Source: Acetobacterium sp965140355 (lineage in GTDB: Bacteria > Bacillota > Clostridia > Eubacteriales > Eubacteriaceae). Taken from it: a stretch of 64,000 bases of DNA. Location of the stretch: contig OZ223192.1 in assembly GCA_965140355.1 (NCBI GenBank), forward strand, positions 186,001 through 250,000, written 5' to 3'. Below, piece after piece: positions 8,641 to 17,805 of the stretch; position 1 is the stretch's first letter; every line of letters starts with the position of its first letter. The notes beneath the pieces are model-generated. The model was not told where the DNA came from. It was given only the letters and a program-made list of their open reading frames with translations, and made no database searches. Made by a program: the position numbers and the translations under genes.

Positions 8641-9453
8641 TTAAGCATTCATGTTACCGCAATTGTAGCCAGCCAGATCCAATGTGATAGTTTTGATGCC
8701 CAAATTTTTTAAGGTTTCCACCAGGGTCAGACGGTTTTCAATGATCGTCTTAAAATCTCTTGGTTCACATTCTATTTTAGCCGTATCACCTAAAAGACGC
8801 AGACGGTATTGGCTCAGCCCCAGAGACTTGAGATAATCTTCGCCAGCTTCGATGGCCGTAAGTGCTTCGGGCGTAATAATTGTATGGGTTGGAATTCTGG
8901 TGGCCAGGCAGGCCATAGCTGGTTTAGTAGCCGTTGGTAAATGATAATAAGCAGATAAATCGCGAATATCCTGTTTGGTGAGACCCGATTCTTTTAAGGG
9001 GCTGTAGATCCCCAGTTCACCCAGGGCTTTAATACCGGGTCGGTAATCCTTCATATCATCAAGATTGGAACCATCGAGAATCACGGAATAGCCATTATTA
9101 AGAGCAGCATTTTTTATGTGCGTAAATATGAATTTTTTGCAATGATAACAACGATCAGCTGGATTTTTGACGAAGTTATCCAGTGAAAAAACATCAGCTT
9201 CAAAAATCAGGGGCGTTGCACCGATGTTTTTGGCTAAAGCCTGGGCTTCGGCAAACTCAGATTGCGGCAGCATAGCTCCGTTAACAGTGATTGGCAGCAC
9301 TTGGTTGTCCAGAACTTCGACGCAGACTTTAAGCAGTAAGGTGCTGTCAACGCCTCCGGAAAAGGCAACGGCAACCGCAGGAAAACGACGGATATTATTT
9401 TTTAATGCAGTAAGTTTTGCATTAAGAATCGGGGACAGGGTAGTAGTATTCAT
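8641..9453 (-). CDS. larE: ATP-dependent sacrificial sulfur transferase LarE
   Basis: LarE activates a pyridinium carboxylate with ATP and donates sulfur during synthesis of the nickel-pincer cofactor of lactate racemase-type enzymes. The 270-residue protein has the PP-loop SGGVDS at 32-37, a DRCYHCKK motif near 100-107 and the MACLATRIP stretch near 180-188. The Cys at about 182 corresponds to the family's candidate sacrificial or cluster cysteine. No larA, larB or larC is visible nearby, so the gene is an orphan here. A weak ribosome binding site (AAGGAG) precedes the ATG. Confidence 0.92.
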   Translation of the reverse strand: MNTTTLSPILNAKLTALKNNIRRFPAVAVAFSGGVDSTLLLKVCVEVLDNQVLPITVNGAMLPQSEFAEAQALAKNIGATPLIFEADVFSLDNFVKNPADRCYHCKKFIFTHIKNAALNNGYSVILDGSNLDDMKDYRPGIKALGELGIYSPLKESGLTKQDIRDLSAYYHLPTATKPAMACLATRIPTHTIITPEALTAIEAGEDYLKSLGLSQYRLRLLGDTAKIECEPRDFKTIIENRLTLVETLKNLGIKTITLDLAGYNCGNMNA

Positions 9454-9608
9454 GGCATCTCCTTGTAGATAAAAGATTAAGCACTTTTGACGAGCAATAA
9501 GTTTAGCAGGATTGTTTTGGTTATGGTATATTATAACTCCTTAAGAGGGTATCCGACCAGTAAATATTTTGCTATAATGTTTACATTAAGGAAAAGGAGG
9601 ATTAATGA

Positions 9609-10343
9609 ATGACAAAAAGAAAAATCATTTCATTGGGTCTGGGAATTGGCGTATTAATTATCATTGTAGTGATTATTTATGGTATTACCAATATATTTAA
9701 TCAAGGAAAAGACCCGGATCATCTGGTTAGAGGCGTTGATTTATCAGCTTATCAGGGAAGCATTGATTGGAAGCTACTGGCCGATCAAAATATTGATTTT
9801 GCATTTATCAAAGCAACTGAAGGGAATGATTATGTTGATGCCAATTTTAAAACGAATTGGGAAGAGAGCCAGAAAACGAAAATAAAAGTTGGCGCTTATC
9901 ATTTTCTAAATTATGACACAACTGGAAAAGAGCAAGCGAAAAATTTTATCGATAATGTTCCGGCATCAAAAAGCACCCTGCCACCGGTAGTGGATTTAGA
10001 ATTGTATGGGAGTTATGAAGAAAATCCGCTCACGAAAGAACAGGTGAAGGCTATTCTGGATGAATTTCTAAATACATTGGAAAAAAATTATGGAGTAAAA
10101 CCGATTATTTATACGACTCAACGGATTTTTAAGATGTATATTGGAAATGATTATAAAGACTATAAAATATGGATTGTTGATTTAGATAATTATTGGCCGG
10201 ATACCCTTCCAAATGGAGAAACTTTTACATTTTGGCAATATAGTCATCGCGGCATGCTGGATGGTTATGACGGAGATGAAACATTTATTGATATGAATCT
10301 GTATAAGGGAACCTATGCAGAATTTCTAAAAGAATTTTTTTAA
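9609..10343 (+). CDS. Membrane-anchored GH25 muramidase
   Basis: A 244-residue protein with an N-terminal hydrophobic anchor (about residues 8-30) and a full GH25 lysozyme domain: GVDLSAYQGSIDW start, FAFIKATEG, VGAYHF, the catalytic DLE in PVVDLEL, and a C-terminal FWQYS. GH25 enzymes cut the beta-1,4 bond between MurNAc and GlcNAc in peptidoglycan. The anchor instead of a cleavable signal suggests local wall remodelling at the membrane. AAAGGAGG precedes the start. It is flanked by its own terminator, so it is monocistronic. Confidence 0.93.
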   Translation: MTKRKIISLGLGIGVLIIIVVIIYGITNIFNQGKDPDHLVRGVDLSAYQGSIDWKLLADQNIDFAFIKATEGNDYVDANFKTNWEESQKTKIKVGAYHFLNYDTTGKEQAKNFIDNVPASKSTLPPVVDLELYGSYEENPLTKEQVKAILDEFLNTLEKNYGVKPIIYTTQRIFKMYIGNDYKDYKIWIVDLDNYWPDTLPNGETFTFWQYSHRGMLDGYDGDETFIDMNLYKGTYAEFLKEFF

Positions 10344-10346
10344 AGC

Positions 10347-10376
10347 AAAAAGCTGCCAAATTTGGCAGCTTTTTAT
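10347..10376. terminator. Bidirectional intrinsic terminator
   Basis: The perfect stem AGCTGCCAAA/TTTGGCAGCT has A-runs on the left and T-runs on the right. It can serve both the GH25 gene and the convergent desulfoferrodoxin gene. Confidence 0.85.
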
Positions 10377-10389
10377 GAGAAAAGTTATA

Positions 10390-10776
10390 TTATAGACTTG
10401 CTTTCCATAAACCGTGAAGGTTACAATATTCATAAGCGGCGATGACTTTATCACCGGGAGTTAAGGCAAATTCTACATGTGGAGCACCGTCTACGGGCAG
10501 ACATTTTCGTTGACCGCCTTGGGTTGTTTCAAGGTAAACCCAAGCAATGTGATGTTCTGGTGTCATTGGATGTGGTACGCTTCCAATATCAACAGTGACA
10601 GTGTTACCATTGACAGCAATAACGGGAACATGTTTTTCTTGAGCGGCATCAGTCGTGTTAGCAACAACTTCAGTCATTTCATCGCCACAACAAATCATTT
10701 TGACACCGGATTCATGAATCATACCAACAAAATTTCCGCAATGCTTACAAACAAAAAATTTAGGTTCTTTACACAT
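10390..10776 (-). CDS. dfx: Desulfoferrodoxin (superoxide reductase)
   Basis: This 128-residue two-domain superoxide reductase reduces superoxide to hydrogen peroxide without making oxygen, an oxygen-defence route typical of strict anaerobes. The N-terminal desulforedoxin domain has CKHCG and MICCG cysteines for the FeCys4 site. The C-terminal neelaredoxin domain has H-x-x-A-W (PEHHIAW) and the ending EYCNLHGLW with the Cys and His of the active FeHis4Cys site. All ligands appear intact. A GGAGG site precedes the ATG. Confidence 0.96.
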   Translation of the reverse strand: MCKEPKFFVCKHCGNFVGMIHESGVKMICCGDEMTEVVANTTDAAQEKHVPVIAVNGNTVTVDIGSVPHPMTPEHHIAWVYLETTQGGQRKCLPVDGAPHVEFALTPGDKVIAAYEYCNLHGLWKASL

Positions 10777-10933
10777 AATAGACCTCCTAAGTCAATGTTA
10801 ATCTTAATTTGTTATATTCCCAGCAAGTTGAAAAATAAACAGATTAGATTAATTCTTGTTAATATTATATCATAGGATTAGAAAATGTGAAGACATTAAT
10901 TTAAAAAGGAGAGAAGCGATCGCTTCAAAAAAA

Positions 10934-11554
10934 ATGATGGAAAAACAATGGCTCGTATGGGCACGTGAATTACAATCTATCGCGCAATCAGGATTGACTT
11001 ACTGTAAAAACGATTATGATTTAGAACGCTATCGGGAAATCGAAAAATTATCAAGAGAAATTTTAGAAAGACATACCGAAGTTTCACCGGAAGTCATTAA
11101 AGATTATTATCAGTGCGAAAGAGGTTATCTTACTCCTAAAGTGGATGTTCGAGGGGGAATAATCGTTGAAAATAAAATTCTCATGGTTCGGGAAAAAATT
11201 GATGGCCGCTGGTCGCTTCCAGGCGGTTGGGCTGATGTCAATCGAACGCCTCAGGAAAATGTCATTAAAGAAGCGTTTGAAGAAGCCGGCGTTAGTGTAA
11301 AGCCGACACGATTGGTGGCTCTTTTAGATCGCAGTAAGTGGGTCCAGGATACCTGTCCGTATACCATTTATAAAATATTAATGCTTTGTGATTTAGTAGC
11401 GGGTGATTTTAAATGTAACGCTGAAACTATTGAAAGCGGTTTTTTTTCGATGGATCAGCTTCCACCACTTTCCCAAGGACGAATCACTAAAGATCAATTG
11501 GCACTTTTTTTTGAAGCTTATCAGAATCCAGACTATCATCCGATCTATGATTAA
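10934..11554 (+). CDS. Nudix hydrolase with N-terminal accessory domain
   Basis: About 206 residues from the ATG at 10934. Residues 1-65 form a helical N-terminal domain seen on some ADP-ribose or nucleotide-sugar pyrophosphatases. The Nudix box follows as GGWADVNRTPQENVIKEAFE plus EAGV, with the REUXEE core replaced by KEAFEE (Lys for Arg). The nearest AAGGAG site is about 24 bases upstream of the ATG. Between them lies a perfect 14-base palindrome, GAAGCGATCGCTTC, that could fold and bring the site close. The frame stays open upstream of the palindrome. Substrate unknown. Confidence 0.85.
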   Translation: MMEKQWLVWARELQSIAQSGLTYCKNDYDLERYREIEKLSREILERHTEVSPEVIKDYYQCERGYLTPKVDVRGGIIVENKILMVREKIDGRWSLPGGWADVNRTPQENVIKEAFEEAGVSVKPTRLVALLDRSKWVQDTCPYTIYKILMLCDLVAGDFKCNAETIESGFFSMDQLPPLSQGRITKDQLALFFEAYQNPDYHPIYD

Positions 11555-11567
11555 GTAAAATTTGGCA

Positions 11568-11595
11568 AAAAAAAACGGCTAAGTGCCGGTTTTTG
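11568..11595 (+). terminator. Intrinsic terminator after Nudix gene
   Basis: An A-run, CGGC TAAGT GCCG stem-loop and T-tract. The short GC stem is extended by A:T pairs. Confidence 0.7.
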
Positions 11596-11599
11596 AGGT

Positions 11600-11769
11600 T
11601 ACGATAAACGACCGTACCGATTAATTGTTAATCTGTTGCATGCACGCAATTCGTATAGTTGCAAGTAAAGTTTTAGCTAAAGACAGCTTTTACGCTGCAA
11701 CTGTTCGCCTTGAGACACACAACATGATCGAACAGTTGTCGGTACTACGTTATCTTCTTAGACAGTCTG
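11600..11769. other. Intergenic region with competing hairpins
   Basis: This stretch between two convergent genes shows no convincing coding frame. It contains a stem formed by AGTTGCA (about 11658) with TGCAACT (about 11696) plus an inner GTAAAG/CTTTAC-like stem. A second perfect 10-bp stem pairs CAACTGTTCG (11698-11707) with CGAACAGTTG (11729-11738). The two share CAACT, so they cannot form together. It might encode a structured RNA; no family is recognised. Confidence 0.35.
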
Positions 11770-11797
11770 AAAAACCGACTAAGTATCGGTTTTTATG
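11770..11797 (-). terminator. Terminator of the lipoprotein gene
   Basis: AAAAACCGA/TCGGTTTTT stem with A and T flanks, eight bases beyond the lipoprotein stop on the minus strand. It could also act on plus-strand transcription. Confidence 0.7.
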
Positions 11798-11804
11798 GTT
11801 AGGA

Positions 11805-12518
11805 TTAGACAACATAAGTGGTTGGAATATTGCTACAGGTTATGGCAGTGACCATCATTTTTGAAACTCCCGCTTGACCTTGTGAATATAAGGTTTCTTC
11901 GACTGATTTATTAATTGGCAGTGCGCCGGGAACCATTTTACCGTCTTCAGTAGCCGGAAAAAAATTGCCGTTTTTTTCGAGAAAGGTAGCATAGACCCGA
12001 TAATGTGTGGCGCCGGTGGCGTCAACAAAAGTATATAAACCATTTATTCCTTCAACTGGCGTATAAAATGGAAACGGTAATTCACCAGTAAAAACGGTAG
12101 GGATGCCATTTGCTTTATCAACTTTGGTAAGTACAGAGTAGCCATCTTTTAAAGCGAGATAAACATTTTGTTCATCAACTCGATAGTCAACCTGATAAAA
12201 ACCTTCCTGAATGAGGTGTGATTGATCATCGAGAATTGATTCTTTTTTACCGTATACATAATATAAAGGGTCACCAGCGACATTAGTGAATCCAAAAACA
12301 CCAAGTCGAACACTGGTGGTAGCACCATTTGGGTCATCGGGAATAGGGTTAGTAATTTTTAAAACGGAGTCAAGGGTGAGACCGTTGGGAATCGTTGCTT
12401 CTGTAGGTAAAGGGATAAAGGTAAGATAAACAGTTGAGCCATCATCCTTGTTACAACCGGCGAACAGTAAAACAATCAGGGGAATAATGATAACAATTAT
12501 GAATCTTTTTCTTTGCAT
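11805..12518 (-). CDS. Predicted lipoprotein of unknown function
   Basis: A 237-residue protein with a classic lipoprotein signal: basic MQRKR, a hydrophobic stretch, and the lipobox LFAGC near residues 17-21. After lipidation it should sit on the outer face of the membrane. The mature part is beta-rich with alternating aromatic residues (for example YYVYG and GFYQVDYRV) and no motif I can name. A promoter-like TATAAA with AT-rich flanks lies upstream on the minus strand, and GGAG precedes the ATG. It appears monocistronic. Confidence 0.75.
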   Translation of the reverse strand: MQRKRFIIVIIIPLIVLLFAGCNKDDGSTVYLTFIPLPTEATIPNGLTLDSVLKITNPIPDDPNGATTSVRLGVFGFTNVAGDPLYYVYGKKESILDDQSHLIQEGFYQVDYRVDEQNVYLALKDGYSVLTKVDKANGIPTVFTGELPFPFYTPVEGINGLYTFVDATGATHYRVYATFLEKNGNFFPATEDGKMVPGALPINKSVEETLYSQGQAGVSKMMVTAITCSNIPTTYVV

Positions 12519-12721
12519 ACTTTCGCTCCTATTTAAGATATAAGTATATTTTATAACACTTTATCCACAATAGCAATCACACTTTGGTCACAATTATGTC
12601 TAAGAATCAAACTTTCCTTGTGGTTATGATGTTTTTAGTTTAAAATAATATCGATAGTATTTCAAAAGCGTAAGCGATGGGAATACTTTTTTAAAGCAGA
12701 TACGGGAAATGAGGAAATGTG

Positions 12722-13444
12722 ATGAAAGCTAATAAAAAACCTTTAATTGGGGTTTTGCCATTATATGATAGCATCAAGAAAAGTATTTGGATGTATCCGG
12801 GATACCCCGAAGGCGTTGCGGCGGCGGGTGGAATTCCGGTTGTTTTGTCACTGATGACAAAGGACGAAGATATTGAAGCGATTGTTGAACAATTAGATGG
12901 GTTTGTTTTTAGTGGCGGCCAGGATGTGGACCCGTTGCAATATGGAGAACCCTTGCTGAAATATAGCGGTGAAATTTACCCGCCGCGCGATGAGTTGGAA
13001 CTGCGGCTTTTAAAAGCTATTATGAAAAGAAATAAACCCATTTTAGGGGTGTGTCGGGGACTGCAGTTAATTAATGTCGCATTAGGCGGAACCCTATATC
13101 AAGATATCAATAAACAAATGAAACGGGATAGTCAAATTCAACATTTTCAACAAAATAATTATGACTATCCTGTTCATGCGGTGAAGATCGAAAATAATTC
13201 AATCCTTTATGAAATAATGGAGGCAGATAAGATTCGGGTTAACAGTATGCATCATCAGGGGATTGCGCGTTTGTCCCACCAATTGACTGCAACGGCTTTA
13301 AGTGAAGATGGTTTGGTGGAAGCAGTCGAAATAAAAACGATGACTTTTGGTTTAGCAGTTCAATGGCATCCTGAATTTTTATGGAAAAACGATGAGAAAA
13401 CATTAAAAATGTTTCAAGCTTTTGTTGAAGCGGCAAAAAAATAA
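12722..13444 (+). CDS. Class I glutamine amidotransferase-like peptidase C26 (PuuD-like)
   Basis: A 240-residue protein of the gamma-glutamyl-gamma-aminobutyrate hydrolase family. The nucleophile elbow is GVCRGLQLIN (Cys near residue 103), the SGGQDVDPLQYGE motif is near residue 62, and the catalytic His-x-Glu is QWHPEF near the C-terminus. The family cleaves gamma-glutamyl amides; the exact substrate is not certain. The ATG at 12722 follows GAGG by seven bases; a GTG three bases earlier is possible. No pathway partners are adjacent. Confidence 0.9.
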   Translation: MKANKKPLIGVLPLYDSIKKSIWMYPGYPEGVAAAGGIPVVLSLMTKDEDIEAIVEQLDGFVFSGGQDVDPLQYGEPLLKYSGEIYPPRDELELRLLKAIMKRNKPILGVCRGLQLINVALGGTLYQDINKQMKRDSQIQHFQQNNYDYPVHAVKIENNSILYEIMEADKIRVNSMHHQGIARLSHQLTATALSEDGLVEAVEIKTMTFGLAVQWHPEFLWKNDEKTLKMFQAFVEAAKK

Positions 13445-13488
13445 TAATAATAATTCACAAAATAATGATTTGCTAATTTTTTGAAGGT

Positions 13489-13517
13489 GGGAAATATTTT
13501 TCCCGGAGATTTTTTTA
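13489..13517 (+). terminator. Possible terminator
   Basis: GGGAAA/TTTCCC stem with a TATT loop, then CGGAGA and seven T. The T-tract starts six bases after the stem, so termination is plausible but not sure. Confidence 0.4.
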
Positions 13518-13652
13518 AAATTATTGATCATTATTTTTTATTTGAATAGAATTGTTTTTAAAGTACTGTTTTAAAATGATTTATTGTAATTGTAAACTGA
13601 TGATGGTTGGTGGTATAATGATCAAATGAAAATGATATGAAAGAGATTTAAG

Positions 13653-14528
13653 ATGACTAGAAAGAAAAGAAATCGAAAAGTACGGATCGTTCAACATATT
13701 CAGGATTTTTGGGAGGAAGCAAAAGAACATAAAATAAAAGCCTTTGTATATGTTTCACTTAGAATTCTGGTAGTGTTGGTATTAGTTGCAGAAATGTTTA
13801 ACCGAAATTATAATAATGTTTTTCTTTGTGTATTGACACTTTTGCTATTTATGATTCCCGGTTTTTTAAACAAACGGATGAATATTGTCCTACCGGGAAC
13901 ACTTGAAGTTATTGTACTTTTATTTATTTTTGGGGCTGAAATTTTAGGTGAAATTAATGAGTATTACCTACTATTTGATCAATGGGATGATATGCTTCAT
14001 GTTATCAATGGTTTTTTATGCGCAGCGATTGGGTTTTCAATGATCGATATCCTTAATCAAAATGAAAAGGTAACTTTTTCGCTCTCACCAATATTCGTTG
14101 CGTTGGTAGCATTTTGCTTTTCAATGACGGTTGGTGTTATTTGGGAATTTTTCGAATTTGGGATGGATCTGTTTTTTAAAACAGATATGCAAAAGGATAC
14201 TATTTTACCAATGATCAGTTCTGTGATTTTTAATCCAGACGGCAAGAATGTGGCGGTGATGATGCCGATTAACAGTATGGTTGTGAATGGTGTACCATGG
14301 AATTATGGCGGGTATATTGATATAGGTTTGTATGATACCATGAATGATCTTTTTGTTAATTTTATTGGAGCCGTAATTTTTTCAACGATTGGATATTTTT
14401 ATATTAAAAATCGGAGTAAGGGAAAATTTGCCAAACGTTTTATGCCAAGGAGGAAAACCGAAGCCGAAATTTTGGATGAACAGGAACATCATGAACATCT
14501 TGAGCACAAGTACCATCACGAAGGATAA
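13653..14528 (+). CDS. Six-helix membrane protein (DUF2238-like)
   Basis: A 291-residue protein with six hydrophobic segments (about residues 25-45, 50-68, 75-100, 113-132, 145-175, 230-252). It has a WDDMLHVINGF motif and a VGVIWEFFEFGMD motif in the membrane-facing parts, which recall the DUF2238/YjdF group of uncharacterised membrane proteins. The C-terminus is rich in His and Glu (ending HEHLEHKYHHEG), which might bind metal. No function is established. It lies alone, upstream of tRNA-Arg. Confidence 0.7.
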   Translation: MTRKKRNRKVRIVQHIQDFWEEAKEHKIKAFVYVSLRILVVLVLVAEMFNRNYNNVFLCVLTLLLFMIPGFLNKRMNIVLPGTLEVIVLLFIFGAEILGEINEYYLLFDQWDDMLHVINGFLCAAIGFSMIDILNQNEKVTFSLSPIFVALVAFCFSMTVGVIWEFFEFGMDLFFKTDMQKDTILPMISSVIFNPDGKNVAVMMPINSMVVNGVPWNYGGYIDIGLYDTMNDLFVNFIGAVIFSTIGYFYIKNRSKGKFAKRFMPRRKTEAEILDEQEHHEHLEHKYHHEG

Positions 14529-14624
14529 AATTATTTAAAAAAGTAAAAAAAGACTTTTATTCTGTATTTGAATGTGCTATAATAACTCTCGTGGCCAACG
14601 GAAGTATCCTAGGTCACGATATGC

Positions 14625-14791
<167 letters not shown>

Positions 14792-15985
14792 CTATTTTTC
14801 GTTTGAAATGTTGGTGACATTAGTCATCGGTATTTCTTTTTTGTTTTCTTCTTCAAAGATATTACTCAGCTTTTTAATTGATATCTTTGTGACTTTTTCG
14901 GATACATGGGTGTAAGTATTTAATGTGATCGCAATGTCACTGTGTCCTAGGAGCGTTTGAACTGTTTTGGCATTTTCGCCTAACTCAAAAAGTCGGGTGG
15001 CATATGTGTGACGCAAATCATGAAAGCGGACCCCAGATATACCACAACTTTCAAATATGCGATTAAGATCCTTTCTAATGTTTGGAGAGTCTAGATGTCG
15101 AAAAACGCCGTTGTGGAAGACAAGGGAGGATTCTTTTAATTTAGAGCCATATCTTAGACAAGCTTCTTTTTCGCTGATTTTGTATTCCTTTAAACGGTGT
15201 GCCAATGTTTCAGTGATCGGAACACATCGGATGCTTGATGCAGTCTTGGGTTTGCCAATTATACCTTCTCTTTTTTTCTGGTCAATATCTTTTACAAATT
15301 TAAATGTTTTATTAACTGAAATAGTTTGATTGTCTAGGTCTACGTCTGCCCAGGTTAGGGCAAAAAGCTCTCCTTGCCGTAAACCGGTATAAAGAGCGGT
15401 ATAATATAACAAACCAAAAGATTCATCATTAAGCGTTTTTTCAAAGATAAGTTGCTGCTCTTTACTTAAATATTTGATTTCAGACTTTATATGTTGTTCG
15501 GTGTCCTTTGGAACCACCAACAATCTGGAAAAGTCTCTTGAAATTTCCCCAGTAGCGGCTCCAAAGCGTATAGCAGGAGAAATGAGTTTATGAACATTTT
15601 TAATCACATTGCTAGATTTACCTTTTTGATGGAGCCCAGAATAATACTGCTGAACCTTGTCAACGGTCAGGTCTTTTAGTTTTACTTTTGAAATTGGGCT
15701 GTCTTTTATGTGATTTTTGTAGATACCATCATAACGTTCTCGTGTTGAAGGTTTTTTATTGATGATGTGAGTATTATACATCCAGGTATTGAAGAACTCC
15801 CCAAAGGTCATATTTGAATCGGATCGATCTCCAGAATATTCTGCTTTGAGCTTATTTATTTTTTCATCCATTTCTTTTGTCGTTTTTGCATAAATATCTT
15901 TTGGCTTTCTTTTTTCATCATAGATTCTGACGAAGTAATATTCTTTCCCGTTCTTGATTTTTTTCTTGTACGTTTTTCTTGCCAT
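14792..15985 (-). CDS. int: Prophage tyrosine integrase
   Basis: A 397-residue tyrosine recombinase for integration at the adjacent tRNA-Arg. It has a Lys-rich N-terminal arm-binding domain, a SAM-like core-binding domain (about 60-170) and the catalytic domain. There the first Arg is in TGLRQGEL, the box II motif is HDLRH, the second His is in LLGHSD and the tyrosine is in LNTYTHV. All catalytic residues are present, so it should be active. It is transcribed toward the tRNA, as usual for prophages of this group. An excisionase candidate is the HTH protein at 18960. Confidence 0.95.
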   Translation of the reverse strand: MARKTYKKKIKNGKEYYFVRIYDEKRKPKDIYAKTTKEMDEKINKLKAEYSGDRSDSNMTFGEFFNTWMYNTHIINKKPSTRERYDGIYKNHIKDSPISKVKLKDLTVDKVQQYYSGLHQKGKSSNVIKNVHKLISPAIRFGAATGEISRDFSRLLVVPKDTEQHIKSEIKYLSKEQQLIFEKTLNDESFGLLYYTALYTGLRQGELFALTWADVDLDNQTISVNKTFKFVKDIDQKKREGIIGKPKTASSIRCVPITETLAHRLKEYKISEKEACLRYGSKLKESSLVFHNGVFRHLDSPNIRKDLNRIFESCGISGVRFHDLRHTYATRLFELGENAKTVQTLLGHSDIAITLNTYTHVSEKVTKISIKKLSNIFEEENKKEIPMTNVTNISNEK

Positions 15986-16014
15986 TTTTATGTCCTCGTT
16001 TCTTGCAAATTAAT

Positions 16015-16443
16015 TCAGTTTATTAAAGTAAAACGTTTTATAACATATTCAATAGGGATTCCGTATTTTTCAGACAGTTCCCATTCATTTAATTGCTTTA
16101 TATCTTTTTCAAAGAGGTAGGGGGGCATGGTAAAATAGAGAGCGAAAGCATCCGCAACTGCCTCGTGTTTTGTAGGTGCATCGATTGTCGATTTTTCGCG
16201 ACTGTGGCAAATAATATGACCGAGTTCGTGGGATAATGCAATTCGACAATCACTGGTTGTTTTAAATGTTGGGCAATAAACTGTTTTTTCAAATATGCAC
16301 GGCCTTGAAAGGTTTCCGACGTTTAATATCTGATAGCAATTATTTGATATGATTTCTTCGATTGAGTGAATTGGAATAGGCAGCGTTATAATCGGATTGA
16401 CGTTTAGCGTCTGAATGACGCGTTTTTTGATATGACTATACAA
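16015..16443 (-). CDS. ImmA/IrrE-family metallopeptidase
   Basis: A 142-residue protein with the zinc-protease motif HELGH (in ALSHELGHIICH) and a following Glu-containing KHEAVADAFALYF segment typical of ImmA/IrrE. In ICEBs1 and many phages such proteases cleave the CI-like repressor to start induction. The likely target is the repressor encoded at 17806-18207, separated from it by one gene. The start is at 16443 with GGAGG upstream. Confidence 0.9.
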   Translation of the reverse strand: MYSHIKKRVIQTLNVNPIITLPIPIHSIEEIISNNCYQILNVGNLSRPCIFEKTVYCPTFKTTSDCRIALSHELGHIICHSREKSTIDAPTKHEAVADAFALYFTMPPYLFEKDIKQLNEWELSEKYGIPIEYVIKRFTLIN

Positions 16444-16641
16444 TAAAATAACCTCCGTTGCTTAGTTTGGTGGCGAAAAAGAACGTATGTTCTTGTTTAT
16501 TGTAACAGAAAATTAAATAAAGAAAAGATTAAATTAGGGTAAATAATTGTTGAAAAGAATTAAATTGGAGAGGGGAGATTATTCTCCCCAGGTAAGAATT
16601 AAATATTGTTAGCAGATGTTAAATGAAGTTTAGGTTATAAT

Positions 16642-17718
16642 TTATTTTACTAAAGATTCAAGTCGACCAATTAACTGTTCAGAATAAGCGTAGATGTCGT
16701 CTAATTCAGTTAATATAATCTTGTCGTTAGATTCTCCGTTCGGGATAATAATATATTTAGTATTCTCTTTTAAGAATATACGACAAATCCACTTAGTCAC
16801 TTTTTTGTCGACAATTATTGAGAAGTAACTAGCTGTGTCTTTATAGCTAACTCGGTTTAAGTCAACTGCATTATGTAAAATGGATTTGACGATAAAAAAG
16901 CATTCAATTTCCTCGTCAGTAGTGATGATATTCGACACTTCTTCAGCAATGATCGTGTCATTGGCAATTTCAATTTGAGTATTGGAAGTTTTTTCATAAG
17001 TCTCTTCATTTTTTAACGCGTTCTGGATTTTATCGTTTACTAATTCATTAATATATTGAGAGATTGATTTTTTAACAGTAGGTTTGTACTTATCTACAAC
17101 GTTTTGGGTTTTAACGCCTTCATAGATTCCTTGAGATAGGACAAATCGTATAAACTCATCAGATGGGTTAGAGAATTCGTCTTTTAAAACTTTCTTGATT
17201 AAGCCTAAATACTTTAATTCAGATGCTGTATCTAAGATCATGCTAAGGTCAAAATTTTCTTTGCAAAACTTTTTAAGTTCAATAATTTCACTATCACTGA
17301 TATCTAATAAATCGATCTCGAAAAATGGCGCGGGGTCCATTATGTTGGGGGCGTCAAGATCGCTATAAAATTTATAAACTATTCCGTTCGTAAGAATACC
17401 AAATTTTGCGCTAGTAATATTAAAGTAGCGCAATAATTGGCCATCGTGCTTTTTTAAATCTTCATGGATACACTTTGCTTCAATCAAAATAGTAATTTCG
17501 CCATTTAACCGGATCGCATAGTCAACTTTTTCACCTTTCTTTATACCAACGTCAGCAGTTAATTCAGGAATAAACTCAACTGGATTAAAAATATCGTATC
17601 CAAGAATCTGAAAAAACGGTAGAATAAATGATGTTTTAGTAGCTTCCTCAGTTTCAATTTTGTCAGAAAGTGAATTAATCCGTAGCGCAAGTTCTTTTAG
17701 TTTTTCTTCAAAGCTCAT
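16642..17718 (-). CDS. HsdR N-terminal-like PD-(D/E)XK protein
   Basis: 358 residues. The N-terminal 170 match the type I restriction enzyme R-subunit N-terminal fold: an early Glu, KTSFILPFFQILGYD, VDYAIRLNGE and the catalytic-type IEAK (E-x-K). No helicase domain follows, so it is not a full HsdR. The C-terminal half is helical with a basic SF-type end and is unassigned. It sits between repressor and ImmA, a common place for lysogenic cargo. It may be a defence nuclease or a superinfection factor; that is inference. The ATG at 17718 is chosen because the longer TTG start overlaps the GGAGG site. Confidence 0.7.
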   Translation of the reverse strand: MSFEEKLKELALRINSLSDKIETEEATKTSFILPFFQILGYDIFNPVEFIPELTADVGIKKGEKVDYAIRLNGEITILIEAKCIHEDLKKHDGQLLRYFNITSAKFGILTNGIVYKFYSDLDAPNIMDPAPFFEIDLLDISDSEIIELKKFCKENFDLSMILDTASELKYLGLIKKVLKDEFSNPSDEFIRFVLSQGIYEGVKTQNVVDKYKPTVKKSISQYINELVNDKIQNALKNEETYEKTSNTQIEIANDTIIAEEVSNIITTDEEIECFFIVKSILHNAVDLNRVSYKDTASYFSIIVDKKVTKWICRIFLKENTKYIIIPNGESNDKIILTELDDIYAYSEQLIGRLESLVK

Positions 17719-17805
17719 TTTCTTTTCCTCCAACTTGATTTTTCAACATTTGTAAATTTTTTAATAGATTTGAAAAAATAAAAAAACAGACTCAAATAAA
17801 GCCTG

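Noticed and set aside
11625..11864. 79-codon plus-strand frame after the Nudix gene
   Set aside because: No ribosome binding site, it runs through hairpins and a terminator, and into the convergent lipoprotein gene.
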